DNA of 64,000 nucleotides from contig NZ_CALJPC010000071.1 of NCBI RefSeq assembly GCF_937981295.1, positions 124,001 to 188,000 on the forward strand, given 5' to 3'. Below, piece by piece: positions 9,144-17,471 of this stretch. Within the stretch, counting starts at the first letter, position 1, and each line of letters starts with the position of its first letter. The stretch is from an uncultured Campylobacter sp. Lineage in GTDB: Bacteria; Campylobacterota; Campylobacteria; Campylobacterales; Campylobacteraceae. Below the pieces are notes generated by a model. That model was not told where the DNA came from and did not search any database. It worked only from the letters and a program-made list of their open reading frames with translations. Position numbers and translations under genes: made by a program.

Positions 9144-9866
9144 TTGAAATTTATAAAAATTCTATTCCTAGCCGCAGCCTTAGCGCTTTGCGGTTGCTCA
9201 CAGAAGCAAGACGCGGCGCCTAGCGGCGATACAGATGGTTTTGACGAGGAGTTTGCCAAGCGCGAAGTTTTCGATCCGCTTAGCGGCTATAACCGCGTTA
9301 TGACGAGCTTCAACGACGTATTTTACTCATATATACTAACCCCCGTAGCCAGCGGCTACGACTACGTGATGCCGGATCCGATCCAGGGGGCATTTTCAAA
9401 TTTTTTCTATAATATTTTATATCCGATGAGACTCGTAAACAACCTGTTGCAGGGCAAATTTGAAAATTCTTGGGACGAGACGAAGCGATTTTTGATCAAT
9501 TCGACCGTCGGCTTCGGCGGGCTTAATGATATGGCGGGCAAATACTACGGGATTCCGCGCCACGACGAGGATTTCGGGCAGACGCTCGGATATTGGGGCG
9601 TGCCGGCGGGTCCGCACATCGTCTGGCCGATCTTAGGACAAAGCAATCTACGCGATACAGCAGGACTTGTCGGAGATTATTTTTCAAACCCGATAAATTA
9701 TATTAAAGATGGCACCGTTCGAAACTCCGTCAACGGATTTAGAATATTTAACGACTACTCGCGCGATCCGGAATTTTATGAAAAAATGACCAAAGATGCG
9801 GTGGATCTATATCCGTTTTTACGCGATGCTTACGAGCAAAATCGCGAGAAACTAATAAAGGAATAA
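9144..9866 (+). CDS. mlaA: MlaA (VacJ) family outer-membrane lipoprotein
   Basis: 240 residues. Type II signal peptide with lipobox LCGC, lipid-modified Cys at 18. The mature protein has the MlaA core: FDPLSGYNRVMTSFND, then VNNLLQGKF, RFLINSTVGFGGLNDMA and the EDFGQTLGYWGVPAGPH stretch. MlaA is the donut-shaped outer-membrane component that removes mislocalised phospholipids from the outer leaflet and passes them to MlaC. The start is TTG, supported by AAGGAAGG at 9128-9135. It is followed two bases later by mlaC. Confidence 0.93.
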   Translation: MKFIKILFLAAALALCGCSQKQDAAPSGDTDGFDEEFAKREVFDPLSGYNRVMTSFNDVFYSYILTPVASGYDYVMPDPIQGAFSNFFYNILYPMRLVNNLLQGKFENSWDETKRFLINSTVGFGGLNDMAGKYYGIPRHDEDFGQTLGYWGVPAGPHIVWPILGQSNLRDTAGLVGDYFSNPINYIKDGTVRNSVNGFRIFNDYSRDPEFYEKMTKDAVDLYPFLRDAYEQNREKLIKE

Positions 9867-9868
9867 CA

Positions 9869-10453
9869 ATGAAAATTTTAAAAGTTCTAGCGCTTTGCGG
9901 AGCGCTTTTGATCTCAGCGCACGCTATTAGCGATGCGGATATCGAGCCTGTGATGAGCCAAAAGGTCGCCGAAGCCGTAGGCATTATGCGAAGCAGCGCG
10001 CCCAAAGACGCAAAGCCAGCGAAAATCTTTGCGCTTTTCGACGGCTATTTTGATTATAAGATGATGGCGAAGCTCTCCCTTGCGAAGCATTACGCTAGCC
10101 TTAGCCCCGCGCAGATCGCGGAATTTAATAAGGCCTTTGAAGCGCATCTAAAGCGCTCGTTTATCGAAAAACTTTCGCTTTATACCGATCAGGATATGAA
10201 GGTGCTAAGCAAACAAAGCCCGAGCGATAAGCGCCGCGTGCTAAAAACACAGGTCATTGGCGAGCAGAAAAACTACGACATAGATTTTAAATTTTATCCT
10301 AACGGCTCTGATTGGCGCATCTACGATGTCGATATCGTGGGCGTTAGCCTAATCCAAACCTATCGCTCGCAGCTAGGCGACGTAACGCAAAATTTGGGCT
10401 TTGACGAGCTCATAAAACGGCTAAATTCCACCGTCATCAATAGTGGCGAATAG
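9869..10453 (+). CDS. mlaC: MlaC family periplasmic phospholipid-binding protein
   Basis: 194 residues with a Sec signal peptide (cleavage near AHA, residues 17-19) and the Tol_Tol_Ttg2/MlaC fold signatures: FDYKMMAKLSLAKHYASLSP and the late WRIYDVDIVGVSLIQTYRSQ segment that lines the lipid pocket. It would shuttle phospholipids across the periplasm from MlaA. It lies two bases after mlaA and 23 bases before an MMPL transporter. No MlaB, D, E or F gene is in the window. Confidence 0.9.
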   Translation: MKILKVLALCGALLISAHAISDADIEPVMSQKVAEAVGIMRSSAPKDAKPAKIFALFDGYFDYKMMAKLSLAKHYASLSPAQIAEFNKAFEAHLKRSFIEKLSLYTDQDMKVLSKQSPSDKRRVLKTQVIGEQKNYDIDFKFYPNGSDWRIYDVDIVGVSLIQTYRSQLGDVTQNLGFDELIKRLNSTVINSGE

Positions 10454-10476
10454 CGGCGCGCCTAAAAGAGCGGTAT

Positions 10477-13260
10477 TTGAAAAAAATTTTTCGCCTAATC
10501 GTCGCGTTTCCGAAAATTACGCTTGCGCTGTTTACGGCGCTGGCGCTCTTTTTCGGATATTACTCCACAAAGCTCGAGATCGACGCTTCGACCCAGACGC
10601 TACTGCTTGATAACGACGAGGATCTTCAAATTTGGCGCGAAGTATCCAAGCGCTACGAAACGCCGAATTTCTTAGTCGTCGCCTACACTCCCGCGGGCGA
10701 TCTTTTAGCGCCCGAGACGATCCGCAAGATAGCGCAGATGGATGCCGCTTTTTCTAAGCTGGATTTCGTCGCTAGCGTCACGGACATCACCAACGTGCCG
10801 CTTTTGCTAAACAAAAGCGAGGGCATGAGCGAGCTGCTTAAGCACATACCCACTCTTACCGACGCGGACGTAAATTTAACCGCGGCTAGGCGCGAGTTTG
10901 CCACAAGCCCCTTTTACGCGTCAAATTTAGTAAGCGCCGATCTTCGCACTACCGCAATTTTAATAAATTTAAAACCGCAGACTCGCTACGAGGAGCTTTT
11001 GCGCCTAAGAGACGGAGCCAAAAGCGCTCTAAAGCAAGCGGAGCATGAGAGCAACCGCTCCAATGCCCAAATTTCACAGCTCAAAGATGCGCTTAAAGCT
11101 TCGGAGCAAAATTTCAAATCCTATCGCGACGAGCTTCGCGAAAAAGATCACCGCGACATTGTGGCTTTGCGCGCGTTGATCGCGGGCTTTGAGAAGGAAT
11201 TTGCGGGCGATAGACTGTTTTTGGGCGGACTAAATATGATCGCCGACGATATGGTAGGCTACGTCCGCTCGGATCTAACGACCTATGGACTCGGCGCCTT
11301 GGTGCTTCTGTTAGCTTGCTTTTGGCTCTTTTTTAGACAGGCGAAATTTATCCTGCTACCGCTCATCATCTGCGCGTATTCGGTCGTGCTCGCAGCGGGA
11401 TTATTCGGCTTTTTGAGCTTTGAGGTCACGGTGATTAGCTCAAATTTCATAGCGCTTCAGCTCATCATCACGGTTTCGGTCTGTATCCACCTAATCGTCG
11501 CCTACCGCGAGTTTAGCGCGCGCTTTCACGCCTTTTCACAGCGCCAGCTCGTTTATGCGGTGCTGCGCGAGCGCGCAAGACCCTGCTTTTTCGCGATCTT
11601 TACGACCGTTATCGGCTTTATGTCGCTAATTTTTTGCGATATAAAGCCCGTAATTTCTCTGGGAATTATGATGAGCGTAGGCATCAGTATCTCGCTAGTT
11701 ACGGCATTTGGAGTATTCGGCGCGGTTATGTCGCTTCTAAGGCGCACGCACAATAACCGCAGCTTCGAGCAGCACTTTAAATTTACGCTTTGGTGCGCCG
11801 AAACGGCGCTACGTAGCAGAAGCGCGGTCTACGGCGTGTGCGCTGCGGCGGTGATCTTCGGGCTATACGGCATCTCGCAGCTGCGCGTCGAAAACAGCTT
11901 CATCGGCTACTTCAAAAAAAGCACCGACATCCGCGCGGGTATGGAGGTTATCGATACCAATCTGGGCGGAACGATCCCGCTTGATATCGTCGTTAAATTT
12001 AAAAGCGCAGGCGGCGCAGATCCTGCTAGCGAGAGTGAAAATTCCGCAAGCGGCAGCGCAAATTTTAAGAGCGGCGAAAATTCCAATCCCGCTGGGCGAA
12101 ATTTTGCGGCAAATTCTACTCGGCAAAATTCTATCGCGCAAAATTCCGCCACTCAGAATTCTACCGCCACGGTGCAAAATTTCAATGATCAAAATTTTTC
12201 CGAGCAAAGCTCCGCTGCGGCGGCGCAACCAAGCGGCGGCGCAAATTCAGATCAAACCCACGCCGCAAATTTAGAGCAAAATTCCACCGTGAGCGACGAT
12301 TTTGGCGATTTCGAAGCCGAATACGCCGCCAACGAAAACAAGCCGCAGTATTGGTTCACCTCCGAAAAGATGCGTATCATCGGCAAAATAGATGATTTTT
12401 TGAAGGACAAAAACGTCACGGGGCACGAGTTTATCGGCAACGTAAGCTCGCTCGCATCGCTTTTAAAGCTCGGCAAGCAGATTAATCAGGGGCGCGATCT
12501 GGACGATCTAAGCCTTGCTTTGATCTACTCTGAAATGCCCGCAAACTACCGCGAATTGGTACTTTCGCCCTTTGTGAATATCAAAGCGAACGAGGCGCAC
12601 TTTAGCATCCGCACGATAGACAGCGATCCGAATCTTCGCAGAGCGCAATTCCTAGCCGATCTTAAACGCGATCTGGACTCCCTACTCGCTAAAGATAACG
12701 TCACGGTGCAGATTAGCGGCATAATGGTGCTTTATAACAATATGCTTCAAAGCCTGATGAGCTCGCAGATAGGCACTCTGGGCATCACGGTGCTCGTGCT
12801 TTTCGTGCTTTTCGTGATCATCTTTCGCTCGCTGTCATACGCGCTCATCGCGATCGTCGTAAATTTGATCCCGCTTTGCGCCTGCTTCGGTATCATGGGG
12901 GTTGCGGGTATTCCGCTGGATATCATGAGTATCACGATAGCGGCGATTAGCATCGGTATCGGCGTGGACGACGTCATCCACTACATCTACCGCTACAAGC
13001 GGGAGTTTGCGCGCAGCGGCGACGAGGCTGCGGCGATCCGCGCGAGCCACGCAAGTATCGGATACGCGATGTATTATACGTCGTTTGCGATCATTTTAGG
13101 CTTTAGCGTGATGATGATGAGTAATTTCTGGCCTACGATCTACTTCGGGCTACTGATATGTTTGGTGATGAGCCTGCTGCTTTTGGGCGCGCTCATAATC
13201 CTACCTTCGCTAATAATGAGCCGAAAGGGATTAAAATTTAGCCTCTTTAAAGCTAAATAA
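10477..13260 (+). CDS. RND/MMPL family transporter linked to MlaA-MlaC
   Basis: 927 residues with the RND half-transporter layout twice: helix at about 9-27, large periplasmic loop, five helices (about 265-430), a second large loop, and five final helices (about 755-920). GIGVDDVIHYIYRYKREF in the last helices is typical of MMPL/HpnN-type lipid exporters. C. jejuni has the same trio (Cj1371-Cj1373, from memory), so the protein may serve as a lipid-moving partner of MlaA/MlaC; that role is inferred. Start is TTG at 10477. The second periplasmic loop holds a ~107-residue low-complexity insertion (DNA 12010-12335) rich in QNS/ENS units, listed separately. Confidence 0.88.
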   Translation: MKKIFRLIVAFPKITLALFTALALFFGYYSTKLEIDASTQTLLLDNDEDLQIWREVSKRYETPNFLVVAYTPAGDLLAPETIRKIAQMDAAFSKLDFVASVTDITNVPLLLNKSEGMSELLKHIPTLTDADVNLTAARREFATSPFYASNLVSADLRTTAILINLKPQTRYEELLRLRDGAKSALKQAEHESNRSNAQISQLKDALKASEQNFKSYRDELREKDHRDIVALRALIAGFEKEFAGDRLFLGGLNMIADDMVGYVRSDLTTYGLGALVLLLACFWLFFRQAKFILLPLIICAYSVVLAAGLFGFLSFEVTVISSNFIALQLIITVSVCIHLIVAYREFSARFHAFSQRQLVYAVLRERARPCFFAIFTTVIGFMSLIFCDIKPVISLGIMMSVGISISLVTAFGVFGAVMSLLRRTHNNRSFEQHFKFTLWCAETALRSRSAVYGVCAAAVIFGLYGISQLRVENSFIGYFKKSTDIRAGMEVIDTNLGGTIPLDIVVKFKSAGGADPASESENSASGSANFKSGENSNPAGRNFAANSTRQNSIAQNSATQNSTATVQNFNDQNFSEQSSAAAAQPSGGANSDQTHAANLEQNSTVSDDFGDFEAEYAANENKPQYWFTSEKMRIIGKIDDFLKDKNVTGHEFIGNVSSLASLLKLGKQINQGRDLDDLSLALIYSEMPANYRELVLSPFVNIKANEAHFSIRTIDSDPNLRRAQFLADLKRDLDSLLAKDNVTVQISGIMVLYNNMLQSLMSSQIGTLGITVLVLFVLFVIIFRSLSYALIAIVVNLIPLCACFGIMGVAGIPLDIMSITIAAISIGIGVDDVIHYIYRYKREFARSGDEAAAIRASHASIGYAMYYTSFAIILGFSVMMMSNFWPTIYFGLLICLVMSLLLLGALIILPSLIMSRKGLKFSLFKAK
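12010..12335 (+). repeat. In-frame low-complexity AATTC/AAATTT insertion in the MMPL gene
   Basis: Repeated units such as CAAAATTCT, CAAAATTCC, CAGAATTCT and GCAAATTTT recur every 12-24 bases and encode QNS, ENS, ANF and QNF. The Asn-Ser phase (xAA AAT TCx) is constant. The segment lacks predicted structure and separates two conserved parts of the second periplasmic loop. Other frames on both strands are also open across much of it (for example 11981-12274 + and 11863-12228 -), as expected for a stop-poor repeat. Confidence 0.7.
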
Positions 13261-13272
13261 ATTTTATCTCGC

Positions 13273-13278
13273 TATAAT
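13273..13278 (+). promoter_or_regulatory. -10 box of selC
   Basis: TATAAT about 11 bases before the first base of the tRNA-Sec, so transcription would start at or just before the tRNA 5' end. Confidence 0.5.
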
Positions 13279-13289
13279 TCCCGCATTTG

Positions 13290-13385
13290 GAGAGGATGGC
13301 GACCTGGTGGCGTCTGCGGACTTCAAATCCGATAGGAGGGCGGTTGACCGTTTTCCGGGGGGTTCGATTCCCTCCCTCTCTCGCC
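13290..13385 (+). tRNA. selC: tRNA-Sec (selenocysteine, anticodon UCA)
   Basis: The anticodon arm reads CGGACTTCAAATCCG, with anticodon TCA in the ACTTCAAAT loop that is diagnostic of bacterial tRNA-Sec. The gene is ~95 bases, has a long variable arm (GGAGGGCGGTTGACCGTTTTCC region) and a T-loop GTTCGATTC. The acceptor arms GAGAGG and CCTCTCTC pair with discriminator G followed by CC. The 5' end could be one base earlier. It implies that the organism decodes UGA as selenocysteine with SelA/SelB/SelD encoded elsewhere, typically for formate dehydrogenase and related enzymes. Confidence 0.93.
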
Positions 13386-13538
13386 GAATTCTTTTAAAAA
13401 TTCCATCTTTAAATTTTATCTTTCACGCTTTTAGCCACGTACTTCGCGAATTTATCTCAATTTTCAGCTCTAAATTTATCAGTTATTAAACAGAGATGGG
13501 TAGCATTGCTCGTTATAACTTTTCTTCAAGGAGCGAGT

Positions 13539-14267
13539 ATGAAATACGCATTAGGCGCTGCGCTTGCGGCATTTATTTTTGCAGGATGCGGCGATAACGA
13601 TGTGGAGCTTGTCAAAAACTACACCCTGCCCGATTTTGAATCTATGAGTATCGGTACGGCGATCGAGGGTTCAAAAATCTGCAAAAATATCACCTGGAGT
13701 AAAGAGGAAAATAGCGGATTAAAAACGGTTAAGATGGTCTGCGACGTGGATGTAGAGCAGAGGCTTAAATCATATAAACAAGAGATGTTGGACTCATCTT
13801 TAAAAAGGGTTATGACTTTTTATGAGGGCAAGGCTTACGACGCGCAGGGTTTGTTTAAGCTGGCAAAAGAATACTGCAAATTAAACGAAGCTAAATTTCA
13901 AGAAACGCTTAAAAATCAAAGGCAAAATAGAATTTTTGAGGAGGAATGGAAGTCGGTCGATTGCGACGACAAACTAAAAGGGGAGATACTAAAAGAAAGC
14001 AATACCGAAATCTACATAGACTCTATTATGGAGCGCTTAAAAGCAGCCGTTTATTACTCGCAAATAACAGAAGAGCAGTTGGACGCGAGCTTCGGACATA
14101 AAGAAGATGGGTTATCAAAGCTTGCTATCGAGCTAAATTTTATCGTAAATGAGGGTAAAAGCGTAACTCTGTCTGATAAATTTAAACTTATCACGAACGG
14201 TAAAGAAGATCCCGTAAATAAAATGAAGTCAAAAGATGTCATAGCGGGCTTCTACGAAAGGCAATAA
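13539..14267 (+). CDS. Hypothetical lipoprotein
   Basis: 242 residues from the ATG at 13539, supported by AAGGAGCG ten bases upstream; an in-frame upstream start at 13506 would spoil the signal peptide. Type II signal peptide MKYALGAALAAFIFAGC with Cys17 as lipid attachment site. The mature part is acidic/lysine-rich and helical, with scattered cysteines (ICKN, VCDV, YCKL, DCDD) that could form two disulfides. I do not recognise a family. It is monocistronic: tRNA-Sec upstream, strong terminator downstream. Confidence 0.75.
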   Translation: MKYALGAALAAFIFAGCGDNDVELVKNYTLPDFESMSIGTAIEGSKICKNITWSKEENSGLKTVKMVCDVDVEQRLKSYKQEMLDSSLKRVMTFYEGKAYDAQGLFKLAKEYCKLNEAKFQETLKNQRQNRIFEEEWKSVDCDDKLKGEILKESNTEIYIDSIMERLKAAVYYSQITEEQLDASFGHKEDGLSKLAIELNFIVNEGKSVTLSDKFKLITNGKEDPVNKMKSKDVIAGFYERQ

Positions 14268-14279
14268 GCGCCTCATCTC

Positions 14280-14320
14280 GCGGCTAAATTTTATGAAATT
14301 TTAAAATTTAGCCGCTTTTT
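14280..14320 (+). terminator. Intrinsic terminator after the lipoprotein gene
   Basis: A perfect 14-bp stem, GCGGCTAAATTTTA paired with TAAAATTTAGCCGC around an 8-base loop, followed directly by TTTTT. It ends 13539-14267 and could also stop transcription arriving from the opposite side. Confidence 0.85.
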
Positions 14321-14422
14321 ATATCAAAATTTCATTCAAAATTTCAGGTGTGATTTTAAATTTAAAGCGCGACGGGAGTAGTTTCGCCCGCGGCGGCGTG
14401 AAATTTCACGCCTAATACAAGC

Positions 14423-15367
14423 TTATTTATCGTGTCCTTGCAGATACGCGATCGCGCTAAGTGCGGCAACCGCGCCGTCGCCTGCCGCGCAAACGACCTG
14501 CTTAGGCGCATCTTGCCTCATATCGCCCGCCGCGAATAGTCCGTGTACGCTTGTTTGCATCTTTAAATTTACCGCGACCTGCCCGCCCGGCGTGACGTCG
14601 CAGATGAACTTGCCGCTTTCATTCTTTAGCACCTCGTTTCGCACGTCAAGCCCCACGAATACGAAGATCCCCGGCAGCTGCAGCTCGCGCGCGGCGCCGC
14701 TGGTTTTATCCTTGACTACGACGCCCGTTACGCCGCTTGCATCGCCCTTGATCTGCTCTACGAGCGCATTTGTAATAAGCTCGATATTCTCACTTTCGCG
14801 CACCCTTTGCACGGTCGAAGGCGCAGCGCGAAACTCATCGCGGCGGTGGATCAGATAGACTTTGGAGCAGATTTTAGCTAGATACAGCGCTTCTTCTAAC
14901 GCCGTATCGCCGCCGCCGAGGACGGCAACCTCTTTGCCTTTGTAAAAAAACCCGTCGCAGGTCGCGCAGGTACTGACGCCGCGACCGAAAAACTCATCCT
15001 CGCCCTCGATCCCCGCGCGGCGCGGAGTAGAGCCCGTAGCGACGATAACGGCGCGTGCGCGACGTGTTTGATCGCCCTCGAGATAGATCGTAAAATTTCC
15101 GTCGCCGTCTTTTGAGACGCGCAGCACGCGCACCATCTCGTGCTTCAGCCCGAAGCGGAAGCACTGCTCCTGCCAAGGCGCCATAAAGCTCATCCCGTCG
15201 GTCACCGCGGCGACGCCCGGGTAGTTTTCCATCTCGGAGCTTGAGGTGATCTGCCCGCCGGGCATCCCCATCTCAAACATCACGACGTCCTTTAAACCGC
15301 CTCTTGTAGCATAAAGCCCCGCCGCTAGCCCCGCAGGACCGCCGCCGATAATTGCTAAATCTAACAT
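14423..15367 (-). CDS. trxB: Thioredoxin reductase
   Basis: 314 residues, normal length for low-molecular-weight thioredoxin reductase. FAD-binding GGGPAG at 8-13, redox pair CATC at 134-137, NADPH-binding GGGDTALEEA near 153-162 and the C-terminal FAD motif FAAGDMR. It reduces TrxA with NADPH in the cytoplasm. RBS AAGGAG precedes the ATG. It lies downstream of trxA but a terminator hairpin (15450-15472) sits between them, so trxB may be partly independent. Confidence 0.95.
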   Translation of the reverse strand: MLDLAIIGGGPAGLAAGLYATRGGLKDVVMFEMGMPGGQITSSSEMENYPGVAAVTDGMSFMAPWQEQCFRFGLKHEMVRVLRVSKDGDGNFTIYLEGDQTRRARAVIVATGSTPRRAGIEGEDEFFGRGVSTCATCDGFFYKGKEVAVLGGGDTALEEALYLAKICSKVYLIHRRDEFRAAPSTVQRVRESENIELITNALVEQIKGDASGVTGVVVKDKTSGAARELQLPGIFVFVGLDVRNEVLKNESGKFICDVTPGGQVAVNLKMQTSVHGLFAAGDMRQDAPKQVVCAAGDGAVAALSAIAYLQGHDK

Positions 15368-15444
15368 TTTTTCTCCTTAATTATTTTATTAAGTAAAGTC
15401 GCGGGCGCTAAATTTACGAATTTAATTAATATAACGATGAGTGG

Positions 15445-15472
15445 GAGAAAAAAGGGCGAAAGCCGCCCTTTT
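15445..15472 (-). terminator. Intrinsic terminator of trxA
   Basis: AAAAGGGCG and CGCCCTTTT form a 9-bp stem around a 5-base loop at 15450-15472. Read on the minus strand it is followed by a run of T (the A-run at 15447-15453), just beyond the trxA stop. Confidence 0.75.
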
Positions 15473-15477
15473 GAAAT

Positions 15478-15792
15478 TTACAGAAGCGAGTTTAGCTTGT
15501 CGGCTATGATCTGCTTGGATTGCGCGCCGATGAGCTGAGCTTTTAGCTCGCCGTCTTTGAAAAATAGTATCGTTGGGATCGAGCGGACGCCGAACTGCAC
15601 CGCAAGATCCTGCGCTTCGTCGGTATTTACTTTGCAAATTTTAGCCTTGCCCTCGTAATCGTTCGCAAGCTCCTCGATGATCGGGGCGATCATACGGCAC
15701 GGTCCGCACCAAGGCGCCCAAAAATCGACTAGCGCGACACCCTCTTTAGTAACATCGAAATTCTCCGAAGTAAGCTCTATATACTTTCCCAT
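15478..15792 (-). CDS. trxA: Thioredoxin 1
   Basis: 104 residues with the active site WCGPC at 28-32, the buried Asp in VDFWAPW and the cis-Pro region SIPTILFF. A canonical cytoplasmic thioredoxin, substrate of the TrxB encoded next door. RBS AAGGAG lies before the ATG, and TATAAT at 15828-15823 offers a promoter. The first residues MGKYIELTSENFD match campylobacter thioredoxins. Confidence 0.96.
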   Translation of the reverse strand: MGKYIELTSENFDVTKEGVALVDFWAPWCGPCRMIAPIIEELANDYEGKAKICKVNTDEAQDLAVQFGVRSIPTILFFKDGELKAQLIGAQSKQIIADKLNSLL

Positions 15793-15822
15793 AATGTTCT
15801 CCTTGTGTTAAAATTCTACGGA

Positions 15823-15828
15823 TTATAG
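15823..15828 (-). promoter_or_regulatory. -10 box of trxA
   Basis: TATAAT on the minus strand, 31 bases before the trxA ATG, in a 70-base intergenic spacer. Confidence 0.5.
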
Positions 15829-15862
15829 TTCATTATCTTAAATAAATAATAAAAATTCTAAT

Positions 15863-16201
15863 TTAAAAAGATATGTTGGCGATAAATTTTATCTGCTTTG
15901 GATAAACTTCCACGACGTCGATCTGCCACGGCTCCTCCGTATCACAGCTCATCAGATAAAATTCCGCCGCCTTTAAAATTTTAGCCATCTTAGCGCCCGT
16001 CACGCGCTCTGCAGCGTCGTAATCGCCGCTCGTGGCTTTTACTTCTACAAAGTGCAAAATCCCGCCCTTACGCGCGATTATGTCGATCTCGCCGAAGCGG
16101 CAGCGGAAATTTCGCTTTAAAATTTCAAACCCTTCGCAGCGTAAAAATTCCACCGCACGGTCCTCGCAGGCAAAGCCGAAAAGATATTCTTTTAAGCTCA
16201 A
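15863..16201 (-). CDS. YraN family (UPF0102) putative nuclease
   Basis: 112 residues with the UPF0102 signature: GFACEDRAVEFLRCEGFEIL, FGEIDIIARKGGILHFVEVKA, where the E-x(n)-D-x(n)-ExK arrangement matches a restriction-endonuclease-like active site. Biological role is not settled in any organism. It begins one base after the hom stop, so it is co-expressed with hom and the aminotransferase. The same neighbourhood occurs in C. jejuni (from memory). Confidence 0.88.
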   Translation of the reverse strand: MSLKEYLFGFACEDRAVEFLRCEGFEILKRNFRCRFGEIDIIARKGGILHFVEVKATSGDYDAAERVTGAKMAKILKAAEFYLMSCDTEEPWQIDVVEVYPKQIKFIANISF

Positions 16202-16202
16202 C

Positions 16203-17471
16203 TTAGCTTTCGATCCTGATCATAAAAGGCTTTTGCGTGATGAAATTTTCGCCGCTAATCACGCTTATAGCGCGCTTTATGTCCTTCTCGCAGCACGTAT
16301 GCGTCGTGAAAAACAGCGTCACTTCCTCATCCGTTTTGAGCTTCGGCTTTTGCAAAAAGCTGTCGATCGAAAGATCGTTTAAGCTCATAATGTTCGTAAG
16401 CTTCGCAAGCACGCCCTTCTCGTCGCGCACGCGCAGCCTGAAATAATACTTCGTGCGGATCTGCTCGCTCGGTAGAATTTGCATAAAATTTTCGCTCGGC
16501 AAAATTTTATATCCGAGCATCGGGTTTTTGTTATCGCGCGCAATGTCGATGAGATCGCTTATAACCGCGCTTGCCGTAGCGCTTCCGCCGGCACCCGGGC
16601 CATAATACATACTCTCGCCGACGCAGTCTCCGTAGATGCTCACGCCGTTCATCACGCCGTCTACTTTTGAAAGCATCTGATCTTTTGAAATGAGCGCAGG
16701 ATGGACGCGCAGCTCGACTTTGTTGTCGCACGCGCGCTTGGCTACCGCAAGCAGCTTGATTATGAAGTCAAATTCGCGCGCAAAATAGATATCCTCCTGC
16801 GTGATCTCCTCGATCCCCTCGATTAGGATATCTTCGGGATCGCCGTGCACGCCGTATGCGATGCTAGCTAAGATCAAAAGCTTATGCGCCGCATCGAACC
16901 CACCGATGTCAAAGCTTGGATCGGCTTCGGCATATCCGAGCTCTTGAGCTCGCTTTAGCGCGTCCTCAAATTTCTCGTTTTTTTGCATCATATTCGTAAG
17001 GATAAAGTTGCTCGTGCCGTTTACGATGCCGATTATTTTTTCGATACGATTGGCGCTTAGCCCCTCGCGCAGGGTTTTGATGATCGGAATTCCGCCCGCC
17101 ACACTCGCTTCAAAGCCAAAAGGCGTATCGCCCGCCAAAGCCTGAAGCTTGTAGCGATGATAAGCCAAAAGCGCCTTATTTGCGGTAACGACCGCCTTTT
17201 TACGCTTTAAAATTTCGCTTACGATCTCATAGGGCTTTTCTACCCCGCCCATAAGCTCTACAAAAACGTCAATATCGTCGCGCTCAATAATGCTTTTTGC
17301 GTCGCTGCTAAGTGGAATTTGCACGTCCCTTTTTTTGCTCGTATCGCGCACGAGTCCGATTACGGGCTCTATACTAACGCCCGCGCGGGCAAGGATGATA
17401 TCTTTGTTTTTTATCAAAATGTTTGCAACTTCGCTACCTACGGTGCCGACGCCTAAAATCGCTACCTTCAT
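16203..17471 (-). CDS. hom: Homoserine dehydrogenase
   Basis: 422 residues: NAD(P)-binding GVGTVGSEVANIL at about 7-19, catalytic core with ANKALLAYH and GTSNFILTNMM, and a C-terminal ACT domain (about 345-420; FRLRVRDEKGVLAKLTNIM) for feedback by threonine. Catalyses reduction of aspartate semialdehyde to homoserine on the threonine/methionine route. It is a stand-alone enzyme, not fused to aspartokinase. Its start overlaps the aminotransferase stop by one base (TGATG). Confidence 0.95.
   Translation of the reverse strand: MKVAILGVGTVGSEVANILIKNKDIILARAGVSIEPVIGLVRDTSKKRDVQIPLSSDAKSIIERDDIDVFVELMGGVEKPYEIVSEILKRKKAVVTANKALLAYHRYKLQALAGDTPFGFEASVAGGIPIIKTLREGLSANRIEKIIGIVNGTSNFILTNMMQKNEKFEDALKRAQELGYAEADPSFDIGGFDAAHKLLILASIAYGVHGDPEDILIEGIEEITQEDIYFAREFDFIIKLLAVAKRACDNKVELRVHPALISKDQMLSKVDGVMNGVSIYGDCVGESMYYGPGAGGSATASAVISDLIDIARDNKNPMLGYKILPSENFMQILPSEQIRTKYYFRLRVRDEKGVLAKLTNIMSLNDLSIDSFLQKPKLKTDEEVTLFFTTHTCCEKDIKRAISVISGENFITQKPFMIRIES

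Noticed and set aside
11863..12228. Minus-strand 121-codon open frame in the MMPL gene
   Set aside because: Open only because the low-complexity insertion lacks stop codons in several frames.
13307..13489. 60-codon frame beginning inside tRNA-Sec
   Set aside because: It overlaps the tRNA gene and has no ribosome site.
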